Source of the DNA: Zychaea mexicana
Lineage: Eukaryota; Mucoromycota; Mucoromycetes; Mucorales; Lichtheimiaceae
Assembly (NCBI RefSeq): GCF_025766255.1
Contig: NW_026516664.1
Coordinates: 744,001-808,000 of the forward strand
Direction of reading: 5' to 3'
Length of the DNA stretch: 64,000 nt
Made by a program: the position numbers and the translations under genes. Of this stretch, positions 11,662-22,027 are shown in pieces (the stretch's first letter is position 1; each line of letters opens with the position of its first letter). The notes beneath the pieces were generated by a model. That model saw only the letters and a program-made list of their open reading frames with translations, searched no databases and had not been told where the DNA came from.

Positions 11662-14282
11662 TTACATCATCTCAAATTGATAAAGATAAGAACAGAGGAA
11701 AAGGAAAATATAGTCACCAATAAATTTCTGAAGGATCGGTTCGAAGCCCTTGACAATAACAAGGGTATCAGCAATGGGGACGAGAGTATCAATGATATGT
11801 TCGACAAATTCAACACTGTAAGGCGCCTGCGCCAGTTCCAGCACTTTGGTCACAAAGTGTACAGTCAAACTGTAATCAATTTCTCGAGCCACGTTTCGGA
11901 TAAACTTGAGCACTGGAAGTGTATAGTTCAGTTCCACGAGATGAACCAATCGTTCGATCCATTGCTTTTGCAATGCAGCCTAGTAAGATATATGATTGTA
12001 AGTCGATGGTAAGAAAAGCAGTAAAACAACAAAGAGCCTTTATTGTATTCAACAAAAACAGCACTTACCAGTGTTTCTGGAGCAAAGTTTTGATAAGGAT
12101 GCAAGAAGCAGCGTTTGATCACTTCCAAGACGATAGGTTGTTGTAATGGATGGATGGAAGCTATTTCATCCAGTAATAGATGTGGTAACGGAACTTCGCT
12201 TGTCCGATAGTAGGTGTCGTAGTATTGTGTTCGGGTGGAAATATACTCAATCCATAAGAGTATACCCATTGATGCAGCCGGAACCCTATCAATCGATTAT
12301 ATAATGAGCCCGTTAAGTCGTGGCCTATTTCCAACCTTTCTCATTGTTGTACATAGTCTAAATTTACAAACTTACTGCATGCCCTCGACGATTTCAATCA
12401 TTGCACCTGAAAAGTTTGCCCCTGTTTTCTTCTGTAAGCTCTTGTGGAGGTTTTTCAGAGCTCGACCAACGCGCCTCAAATTATCTTCTTGTTGCTATTG
12501 AAGACATGTGAGAGTTATTAGATACAGTTTCGATTGATTGTTTTATGTTTCTTTCAGTCGCCTCAATGAAGAGAAAAGATACTCACATCTCTGGGTTTTG
12601 AATCATTATACGCAGTAGCGTACGCCAATAGACTTATCAGCTTGTCAACAAGGTCTGGTTTCATGTTAGGTACGGCATCAGGTACGTAAAGTGCTTGTAG
12701 CATAAGCACTATATGATTCGGATAAGGATAAATATAGGAATGCCACATATGATAATACTTGACAGAATCGAAATCTTTTTTTTGTCTAATCATTACCAAT
12801 AAAATCATAATCACGAATAAAGTATACGCTAGGCGCGTGTGCTGAGGTATATATGTTGTAAATCTATATTTCATACATCCTTGTAAGTAGGTTTGCTCCT
12901 TGTGAAGTGTGCTTTTCAAAAAAGATAGCTTACTGTCATTAAATCACCAGGTGTTGGCTGTCTAGATGCGCGAATGGCTTTAAGTGCGGTTGCTAGATTT
13001 TGTGGCATGTTGAGTGTGCATGATTTGATGATATAAACAAGTTCATGTCTTTCGAAAGAAAGTAAGTGATGTTGAGCAAACGATTTCTTTTAAACTCTCG
13101 GAAAGATGTACTGCAAATGAAGGTAAAAGAATAACTTACTGTCCACGGGCAATAGCAGCTTTTTCCAGCTCCTTTGCCAGACGAAGAAAAGAAATATCAT
13201 TAAACTCTTCATACAGCCGCTGTATAAGCACTAGAGCATACAAGTAAGTATGTTGTTGATCGGAGCAAACGCGCTATCATGCATGAAAACCAACTTGTTA
13301 ATTGACATATAACCAAAACAAAATAAAATCTCAAAGGTTGTACCGTTTGCTTACCAAAAGTGCCGGCAAATTCTCCTCAAATCCAATATCATCCTCTCCT
13401 CCAAGTTTGGCAAATGCGTCATTCAAGATATAATTGTAAACCTTGACATAACTTGAAGCTGTTCTTAACTGCGCAACTTCTTGTTGATAACCACCTTCTG
13501 CCATTCGCTAATAATATTTTCGGTACAATGATCAGTCTGTTGTTTCCCCACCCAATCCATCACGCACACTACGTCGACATCAAAGTTACCATGATTGCAA
13601 AATTCAAAAATTCGCAGCGAGGATATTTGTTAAGTAGCTCATAAATCATATGGCGCCATTCCGTATCGTGCACGAGCCCATCTAACCAATCCATTGATGC
13701 AGGAGACTTTTTTTTTTATACAAATAACAGTATACATACATTTTTTATATCAGCCGTTCCGTATTGCTCCAACAACAAGAAAAAGAGAAATGCAAACAAA
13801 CCTGTGAATTCAGGAGGGCCCGATCGATCGCTTTTGGATCAAACTTATTCATGAGTTTGTTTTTCACAGTTTCGCGTAAAATCGCTTGACAATCAATGCC
13901 CATTACAGACGCAGCATCCGCAGCTACTTTAATCATGGAAGGATACCCAACGTAAGACTCTGACAACGCAGATACTGCGTCCATGGGTGCACCGCCATTG
14001 GCAATGAACGGTTCGAAAGCGGTCGTGTAAATGTCAGGTTGAAGGATAGCGTCTGTTGTTGATATTATTATTAACACAATACGATTTAGTTTCAAGTCTT
14101 TCTTAAAATCGATTGATCGATCGCGCCGTGTGTGGTTTTTTTTATGACTTTTTCCTTTGTCGTACCTTGCTGTGTTAGTTCAAGCCCGTAATTCTGTAAA
14201 ACAGCGTAAACGTAAGTAAATTATTGATTCACGAGTGCAAAACGGCTTGCATAATGATGGAAATTCAGTGTTTCCTTACCAT
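11662..14282 (-). CDS. NELF-C/D (TH1) negative elongation factor subunit
   Basis: Eleven coding exons: 14282-14280, 14193-14166, 14052-13802, 13706-13590, 13507-13355, 13273-13140, 13048-12934, 12757-12587, 12494-12376, 12285-12069, 11979-11662. They join in phase to 541 aa; human NELF-C is about 590. Collinear matches to TH1 include LNKYPRCEFLNFAIM, GGYQQEVAQLRTASSYVKVY, QQHTYLYALVLIQRLYEE, MGILLWIEYISTR, LPHLLLDEIASIHPLQQPIV, ERLVHLVELNYTLPVLKFIR and EIDYSLTVHFVTKVLELAQA. In animals NELF holds RNA polymerase II in the promoter-proximal pause; NELF-C binds NELF-A. Whether the other subunits exist in this genome cannot be seen here. The first coding exon is only the ATG. The splice junction before YYHMWHS (12757) is the least certain. 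Confidence 0.88.
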
Positions 14283-14826
14283 TTTATTTTGTGGAGGAGA
14301 ATATATGAGAGCAAAAGAAGCTAAATGTCAAAATCCCGCTTTTCTGCTATCTTAACGTGTCTTTCTTTTCCGACAACAATATTGCATATTTTCCATGTAT
14401 GCATGCCAACTCGTTTCCTACTGCATTTTCTGTATTTGTCAATGCACTATATAGTCCCTGGAAGACTTGTAATGGTAGGATATTTGAAGAAGAACATGTC
14501 CCTGCGAACCTTAGTTTTCTCGGTCGATAAAGATCATGCATGGAGCGCTTTTTGGACTATTTTGAACTACTTTAAATCTCTATGGGTTGCAAGTCATGCT
14601 AGATACATATTTTTTGAATAAGGTCGAGGAAAAAGAACTTGATGCTAATAAGGTTTGTCACTCTTTAAAAGTGCACTTGCCCGGTTTCCCGCGAACAATG
14701 AAGTGCGGGCCGATCGAGACAGGTCCGATCAAGCGCGCACTGTATATGTACAAGGTTTCAAGAGAACCCCACTCTTTAATACCGGATTTTCTTTTTTCGC
14801 ATACAGCTTCCAACAAACCGAACGCA
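14283..14826. promoter_or_regulatory. Divergent promoter of NELF-C/D and ARH1
   Basis: About 0.54 kb separates two head-to-head genes. In-frame codons run upstream of the ARH1 ATG, but they lack any targeting or domain character and are read as 5' leader. No specific elements could be assigned. Confidence 0.4.
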
Positions 14827-16524
14827 ATGGTGCTTCGACGTTGTATTCGAGCTTTTTCCTCTGCTGCTGCTACTAGACCATTCCGCCTCGCAGTCGTTGG
14901 CAGCGGGCCTGCCGGATTCTATACCACGCATCGTTTGCTCAAAGAAGTCGACCATGTCAAAATTGATGTATACGACAGTCTTCCTGTCCCTCATGGCCTT
15001 GTCCGATTCGGTGTTGCTCCCGATCATCCCGAAGTCAAGGTATATATTAATACTCACATACTTTTTCGTTTTTTAAACAAATACACATACATATAGCTCT
15101 ATAGATTTAAAAAAAGCAATGATATAATAGAACGTAATGACAACGTTTGACAGGGTTGCTGAAGACGATCGCTTCCGATTCCTCGGCAATGTCAATATCG
15201 GCCCGTCGTCTGAAAGTGCTGAAAAGGGAACAGTTTCAGTGCAAGAGCTCAAGCAACACTATGATGCTATTGTCTTTTCATACGGCGCAAGCGAGGACAG
15301 ACACTTGGGTGTTCCTAACGAAGAGGTATACGGTGTCGAATCTGCCCGCGCGTTTGTGGCGTGGTACAATGGATTGCCTCAATTTGACAATCTAAAGCTG
15401 CCACTGGACGAAACAGACACGGCTGTCGTCATTGGCCAGGGTAATGTTGCATTAGATGTTGCCCGTGTCCTTTTGAGTCCAATTGATACGCTGCGCAAGA
15501 CAGATATTACCGAATATGCATTGGAAACTTTGTCCAAGAGCAAGATTCGACATGTTCATGTTGTGGGTCGACGAGGTCCTTTACAGGCAAGTCTTCTTTT
15601 TCTATTCTTTTTTTTTTGTTTTGTTCCGTTGCATATGCATATAACTAACCTTTGCTTATATAGGCTGCATTCACATCCAAGGAGTTGCGTGAACAAATGA
15701 ACTTGCCGAACGTTGCATTCAAGGCCGACAAGGAGTGGATCAAATCTGAAATTGAAGCTGCACAACCTCTATTGAGTAAAAACCGACCCTTGAAGCGCAT
15801 GATGGGGATTTTGGAAAAGGGATCGACTGTTTCAACGACATCAGCAGACCGTTCGTGGAGCCTGGAGTTTTTGAGAAGCCCAGTCGAAATTTTGACAGAT
15901 ACGAACCGAACTCGGGTCCAAGGTATTCGCTATGAATTGAATCAATTGACGGGTGGACCCTTGGGTGCAGCCAAGGCAATCGGTACCGGCCAGTTTGAGG
16001 ATCGCGCATGTGGATTGGTTTTGAGAAGTATCGGGTACAAGAGTTTGCCCCTGGATGGTGTCCCCTTTGATAGTCGTCAGGGCCTTGTGCCAAACCGTTA
16101 TGGCAAGATCCTGGATTCGGAAGGCCAAGAGGTAAAAAGATTAAGCTCACTAAAAAGATAGGAGCTGGCATTGTTTTCGAAAATTATGCTAATTTAATTT
16201 TTTACAAAGGTACCGGGTATGTATACCGCTGGTTGGTTGAAACGTGGCCCGACAGGTGTGATTGTGTCGACCATGACAGATGCATACGAGACGGCAGATA
16301 CCATTGTTGAGGATATCAAGGAAGCGCGACCTATGCTTAATGACGATTTGGATAAGGACGGTGCGGATGGTTTAAAAGGGATATTTAAATCGCGAGGCAT
16401 TCGACCTGTCAGTTATGTCGACTGGAAACGGATAGAAGCAGCTGAATTTGCTGCAGGCGAAAAGCTTGGAAAGCCGAGAGAAAAGTTCACAAAGGTAGAG
16501 GACATGCTGGCTGTGCTACAATAA
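14827..16524 (+). CDS. ARH1: Mitochondrial ferredoxin/adrenodoxin-NADP+ reductase
   Basis: Four exons: 14827-15039, 15131-15586, 15664-16131, 16210-16524, coding 483 aa. A short Arg/Ser/Ala presequence precedes the FAD-binding fold VVGSGPAGFYTTHRL. The next conserved segment is DSLPVPHGLVRFGVAPDHPEVK. The NADP-binding fold is VIGQGNVALDVARVLL followed by VVGRRGPLQAAFTSKELRE. The C-terminal FAD closure is MYTAGWLKRGPTGVI. The enzyme passes electrons from NADPH to mitochondrial ferredoxin for Fe-S cluster and heme A synthesis. Intron 2 has a GC donor (CAG|GCAAGT): only this junction keeps GPLQAAFTSKEL in frame. I used the ATG at 14827; an in-frame ATG at 14587 would add 80 unlikely residues. 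Confidence 0.93.
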
Positions 16525-16712
16525 CTCACTACCTCTAAAAAACGCTCTTGATGAGCCTTTTCCGCATTCACATGTACAAATTCATAGGTAGACGTTATAG
16601 AGTATATATGTTACATACAAAAGCAAAGAGCCAAAATTGGATTTTTTTAATATCTTTTATACATCATACACACTACACAGAAAAGGAAAAGTTGTTTATT
16701 TTAAATGAACTT

Positions 16713-17997
16713 TCAAAGGATAAATGGTACTGTTCCGAATGCTTGACCTTGATGTCGCACTTGGCCTAACACTTCTTGGACCTTTTCGTTATACCAATCA
16801 CGTTCAGATACAGCCATTTTCCATTTGCTTTGAAGCGAATTGTGTCCAAACTTCTTGCGACATAACCAAAGGATCGGCCAAGTGAGGATCCAAAGACATG
16901 TGAGGATAAAGAACCACCGAACCATCCAATTATCCGCCAACCGGGACACCCTGGAGTTTGTCTTGACAACGATCTTGTGCTCCTTCATCTCAAATGATAT
17001 CTCAACCGAATGATAATATCCATAATTTCTGATTGCAGCAGTAAAAGCTAAAAAGAATGGGTGAGTCTCTCTCTCTCTCTTTTTAATATCATTTCAAAGG
17101 CACACTTACCCCGTGTTAACTGAGCATAATCCCAGTCCACGACCTTAGTAAGTCGTAACTCTTTAAGCTGGTTCCTTTCATGAACATAATCATCACATAG
17201 CTCGCGAACCGATTTGGTAAATCCAGTCTTGCGATCCGGTAGGACATACATTCCTTCACAGTTGGGTGACACATAGTTGCTGCAATCAATCTCAAAACAA
17301 AAATCGTCAATACGCCGAGTCACTGGTTCGCGTTCTTCCACGAGGTTGCCATCTTGGTCCCGTGTGCTACGCGTTCGCCAATGTGTCTCTTCGTGATAAC
17401 CTGTTATGCCATCCCTGTTAGCGGAGACAATCATGCATAGTCCATCATCACTCGATTCATACCATAAAAACGCACAGCCATGAGAGGAGCAGTGTTTCTT
17501 TGTTTCAAAAACTGAAGCAAAGCTTCGCCGTCATGGTTTAAATGTGTATCACGCGATTGAATTGTACCGTCTTTAAGGGTTTCATAAGGTGCTCGATAGA
17601 CCGAATAACCGGGTGGGGCTGGACGTCCTCTAAACAGATCTTCTTGTTGCTGTGGTTGTGGTTGTTGAGTAAGGAGCGGTTCGTGATCGTCTTCGTCAGC
17701 ATCGGGTATATTGGCAGGATTGTAAGCGGGAATCGTATTGGTATAAGAATCGTCTCGAACATAGGAGTTGTTTTCAGGAGTGTTGTTGGTAGGCTTATTT
17801 AGGACTTGGCCAGTGTGATCTGATTGTTGAATAGCGTCATCGTAAGACGGAGGTGCATTAGACGATGATCCATTTATATCATCGGCGGACGGGGCACTCG
17901 GTGTAGCAGCAGTAGAGGAAGACGAAGACGAAGGTGGTGGTATGGTAGAAGGACTTGTGTATGTGTAATAATAGTTGGCGTGATTGTCTTTGCCCAT
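16713..17997 (-). CDS. Conserved fungal membrane protein, unknown function (copy 1)
   Basis: Three exons: 17997-17463, 17400-17110, 17047-16713, coding 386 aa, both introns in phase 1. The N-terminal half is disordered (Ser, Pro, Asn, Gln) and holds a PPSYDDAI motif of the PPxY type that recruits WW-domain/Nedd4 ubiquitin ligases. The conserved half has a beta-rich core ending CSNYVSPNCEGMYVLPDRKTG, then SVRELCDDYVHERNQLKELR. A membrane segment WFFILTCLWILTWPILWL and a basic tail KKFGHNSLQSKWKM close the protein. It is paralogous to the gene at 18805-20159 and transcribed divergently from it. I recall similar uncharacterised proteins in fungi but no function. An upstream in-frame ATG at 18126 exists; 17997 is preferred. 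Confidence 0.8.
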
Positions 17998-18804
17998 TGA
18001 ACGTTGAGGCGAGTGGTTGGGAATGAGTGATAGTAAAAGATAAAGTGGGTTGTCGATACAAAGCTTGGCGCCAATACCGTTGGATGGGGCCAAGAAAATT
18101 AAAAAGGTTGTCGGTCCCGCACGCACAGGGCTTTTATTCCTCTGGCATTCCCTGGGCTCCTCCTCCTTTCTTCCTACCCGTCAAAAAAAAAGCCAAGTGA
18201 TCTAGGACACCCCGCTTGAAACGTGAACTCGTATCATTGGTCTCGAGTATCAATTGAGATTTTGTTTCACTTTGTTAAAGAAGCTATTGTTTGAAATAAT
18301 TGGCAGCGTTCCTTGATTGTTACACAAGAGTGCAAACACTTCTTGTTGTTCCAGCAATAACTTGCGATATTTCCCTTTTTGCATAACAACTGGCGACAGT
18401 ATTACATATAACGGCATTAAAACGCTACACTGCTCAGAAGAGCAATGCATTCTGCTCATAGTTAAACATTGCCAGTTATGTTTGATCCCGAGCTGAACCA
18501 ACGTTAAAGGTGCTGCTTTTTGACGTTGCTCACTCATTAATCAACCGTATGTACTACCTGCACACTGCTGTAAGGAAACCATTAACTATATGAAAATATA
18601 CGTATCTAATGCCGAAAGCTAGCAAGTGCTTGTATATATAAAAGAAAATGGTAGAATAGACCAAAGAGTTTGATTTTGCCAAGGCGTGTGGCACCGACCC
18701 AATTAAATGGATAAAAGGAGAGGGCATCAAATTCAGTAAAACGAGCACAGACACACAGTTGTTTGTTCTTTTTTCCTTTCTTATAGTTCCACCCTCCTTA
18801 ACGT
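17998..18804. promoter_or_regulatory. Region between the divergent paralogues
   Basis: About 0.8 kb separates the two head-to-head paralogues, so it should hold both promoters. A 95-codon minus-strand frame at 18250-18537 lies inside and is listed separately with low confidence. Confidence 0.35.
18250..18537 (-). CDS. Possible small protein, 95 aa, unrecognised
   Basis: A single uninterrupted frame from ATG to TGA has mixed, non-repetitive composition, including five Cys in the first half and a basic, helical-looking KGKYRKLLLEQQEVFALL. There is no signal peptide. I do not recognise it. It sits in what would otherwise be the shared promoter region of two divergent paralogues, and may be spurious. 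Confidence 0.25.
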   Translation of the reverse strand: MSEQRQKAAPLTLVQLGIKHNWQCLTMSRMHCSSEQCSVLMPLYVILSPVVMQKGKYRKLLLEQQEVFALLCNNQGTLPIISNNSFFNKVKQNLN

Positions 18805-20159
18805 ATGTCGTTTTGGACACCTGGCAACGATCTGGATTCCAAGAGTTCATTACCTCGGTCAAACGAGACTCCTCTTGCTGATCGAAGCTACTTGCCCGAT
18901 GTCGAGGAATCTTTTGATCACCAAGCGTTGCTTCTTGGCACTGCCGACGAAGGCATCGAAGCCGACGACGACAACGGCATTCTAGACGAGGATGATTTTC
19001 TACTATCAGATAGAGGACCTAGATACCAGCGTGGGCTGTTGTCTCCCAGTGCACCACCAGCAGCAATTCACACTACTATTACTTCTTCTACCACTACCAC
19101 CACACAACCCCAATCCTCCTCCATACCACCACCACCACCACCACAGTACCAGGCACCTTTTGAAACGTATGCACAAGACGACAGAATACTATCTCGGGAT
19201 TGTAAAGTGAATGCGTTCACCCAAGAGTTATACGCCTTCTTACAACAGCGTAATACCGCTCCACCAAAAGTTCTAGTACGCATCAAGGGTTAGTGGCTCA
19301 CTGTGTCTCTCTATTGAACGTCTGCAACGTTAGCAGTAACGTATTCAGAATGGTACTGTTTTTGTTCTTGCGTGCTGAACTGTATATGTACTCGTATTCG
19401 CTGCTACTTATTCAGGAATAAGCAACGCGTACGAGCAATATCGGCGCACATATGATTCAAGTGGCCGGCAGTTGACTGTAGAGCCTGTGAATACAAAACC
19501 AGGCTCGAGACTTATGCATGTGGACTTTGACTACCGCATTGATTGCAGGAATTGGGTGTCCCCTGTATCGGATGGGTTCCTTGTATTGCCAGACCGGAAA
19601 ACCGGCAGAGTCAAGACTGTCCCAGAGCTATGTGAAGAATATGTACGAGACACCCATCGCTTGAAAGAACTGCAGCTTACAAAAGTCCTTGAGTGGGACG
19701 AAGACCTGCTGATTCGATGTAAGAAACTGACTCGTTGTCTGAATATGACAATGTGACATTGGATTATGTGTTTCGTAGTATGCGTTTTAACAACAACAAC
19801 AACATCTCGTAACATGGTATGTAGTACTGACAGCTGGTATACGAGCTCACGGTTACTCGAACGATCTGCAAATCACCGTTGAAAAAAGAGAAGCCAAAGT
19901 GACGGTCAAGCCCGGATCATGGATTGCTCGAGTCGTTGACAACGTTTTCGTCCATTGGTTCTGCTATATCACATTTCTGTTTATACTCACTTGGCCTTTG
20001 CTACTTGTGTGGAGGAAAAGGATTGGACACAAGACCCTGCAGAGCAAGTGGAAAATGACAGTTACGGAAAAACAGTGGTGTGCGCAACACATGCCAGAAA
20101 TATTGGGACAGATTCCGCCAGCACAATGCAACCCAATAACAATTACCGTGCATCAATAA
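18805..20159 (+). CDS. Conserved fungal membrane protein, unknown function (copy 2)
   Basis: Three exons: 18805-19288, 19416-19718, 19825-20159, coding 373 aa. The intron phases (1 and 1) and last-exon length (335 nt) are the same as in copy 1. The N-terminal ~150 residues are acidic then Thr/Pro-rich with a Pro run. The conserved half has YRIDCRNWVSPVSDGFLVLP, DRKTGRVKTVPELCEEYV, then LTAGIRAHGYSNDLQITVEK, a membrane segment WFCYITFLFILTWPLLLVW and tail KRIGHKTLQSKWKMTVTEKQ. The PPxY motif of copy 1 is absent. The pair most likely arose by inverted tandem duplication, with the disordered N-termini free to diverge. Function unknown. Confidence 0.8.
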
Positions 20160-20513
20160 ACAATACAATTACAATTGATATGCACCGAAGAGAGATAGAG
20201 ATTAAGATATTTATACGTTTATATAAGAAACTCAGAATAGTAACCAATTTCTGTGGGTGTTAGCTATTATGACGAATACAGGGAGAATAGAGAGAGAGAG
20301 AGAGAGGGTGTGCAGAATCCAGATGCAAGCGAAGAGGAAGAGAAATATAAGTGTTTTGTACGGGGTAGATAGAGAAGAGGGGGTGGTGGAGGAAAGAAGA
20401 GGGAGATAAAGATCCTGTGACGAGAATCGAATGTACAACAATAAAAATATATAAAATATATATATATACGAGAGACCTGACCTAATTGGAAAGCATGGGT
20501 CTACTAGTTTCTT

Positions 20514-21838
20514 TTACGATCGCAAATGCGGCTTGCCATCGGCGGTATCGGGCTTGTAGTAGTCACTGCCACCACCATGCATAGGCGCACCACCAGCAGC
20601 AGCGGCGGCAGCGGCAGCATTTGGATCGTACATGGGCTGACTCGACACTGCAGTGCTGCTATCGTAATAGTAGCCCTGATCATCATAATAACCTCCACCC
20701 TGATCTGGATAGTAGTAGCCTTGCTGATGTTGCTGATGTTGCTGTGGGGGCGACATGGCGCCAGCGCCGTATTCTTGAGGATGGCCCATATTCAATTGAG
20801 GCTCGTAATAGTGACGGCCAGAATCGTTGTAGAAATTGCCCTGATCGTTCAACCGCGGCAACGTAGGCGACTGTGCGTTCTTGGCAGCGGCGGCAGCGGC
20901 AGCACCACCTGCAGCGATATTGGCATTTGCCATAGGCGGCGATCGATGATGAGGGAAGTCCGTTTCAGCCAAGCCAAAGTCCTCAAAGTCCGTGGTGCGC
21001 TTTTGCTTGTTGCGGGCGGTGCATCCGCCACGACGGTTCAACCATGCCAACAAACCACCAATCAAAGCAAGACCGACTACACAATGAATCCAATTGATTA
21101 GTTTTTTCGTGTGTTTTCGGGCATTCTTCTGGAAAACTGATTGCATTTTTACAGGTACGGTTTCAGAACCCTTCCAAAAATAAAAAAAAACTTACCAACA
21201 CCTAAATTGTTTGGTTCATGTCGATATGATACGAATAGTGGGATTTTGTAAAAAGAAAAGAACGGGTCAGTTGGTAAAAGATTATTTTCGCAAAGGGAGA
21301 GGGACAGGGACAGAAAAGAAACCAGTTCTCCTCAATTCTAACCTCCAACAACGCCTCCTGCAATTGCGCCAACATTGGTATCGTCGTCGCCGCCATCAGA
21401 AGAATCACTGCTAGAAGTAGGCGATTCCGAGCGTGTGGTGCTTTGATTATCATCAGAAGTGTTCGAGGCTGTTTGTTCAGCGTCTGAAGAAGACTCGCTG
21501 GAGGAAGCGTTGTCTGTAGGTTGAGCGTCCGAAGATGAAGGCTGGGCAGCAGAGGACGTGGGTGCAGGATCGTCGCTCGACGCAGGAGGATTCGAAGATG
21601 CAGGCGGGTCCGAAGATGCAGGTGGGTTGTCGCTCGACGCAGGTGGATTCGATGGTGCTGGTGCTTCACTCGTAGCAGCTGGAGGGTCAGACGAGGCGGC
21701 TGGAGGAGAACCCGTGGTGGCAGGAGTCGAAGGCTCTGGGTCAGGTGCTCCTCCAGAGGACTCCTGGGACTCGACAATGAGTGTTGTCTGCAATAATACG
21801 AGCAGTGCTAATAGTAAAAGTGTGCCTGGAATCCGCAT
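20514..21838 (-). CDS. Mucin-like single-pass membrane protein, sensor type
   Basis: Two exons: 21838-21343 and 21076-20514, coding 352 aa. A signal peptide (LLLLALLVLLQTTLIVESQ) leads to a ~130-residue Ser/Pro/Ala ectodomain with repeated PPASS(D/N) units, expected to be heavily O-mannosylated. A membrane span GAIAGGVVGGVGLALIGGLL follows, interrupted by the intron, then a basic stop-transfer stretch LNRRGG. The cytoplasmic tail has Ala-rich and Tyr/Gln/Gly-rich segments (GYYYPDQGGGYYDDQG). The layout is that of fungal cell-wall stress sensors of the Mid2/Wsc kind and of alpha-dystroglycan-like proteins, but no WSC domain is present. The specific role is an inference. The antisense frames here are shadows. 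Confidence 0.75.
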
Positions 21839-22027
21839 TCTTTCTGTTTGCTCTTTTTTTTTAAGAATATAAAGAAGGGACTGGCGGTTGGTAAAGAAGG
21901 AGGGGACAACAAAAAAAAATAAAAATAAAGAAAGAGCGAAAGAAGAGGAGAAAAGGGAAAAGGGGAGGGACCCAGTGAAGAATAGGCTGTTGCGGGAACG
22001 AAAATTTTATTTTAGGAACCCGGACGT

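Noticed and set aside
20526..21101. 191-codon frame on the plus strand
   Set aside because: Antisense shadow of the mucin-like protein's tail; its composition mirrors the Gly/Tyr/Ala codons of the real gene.
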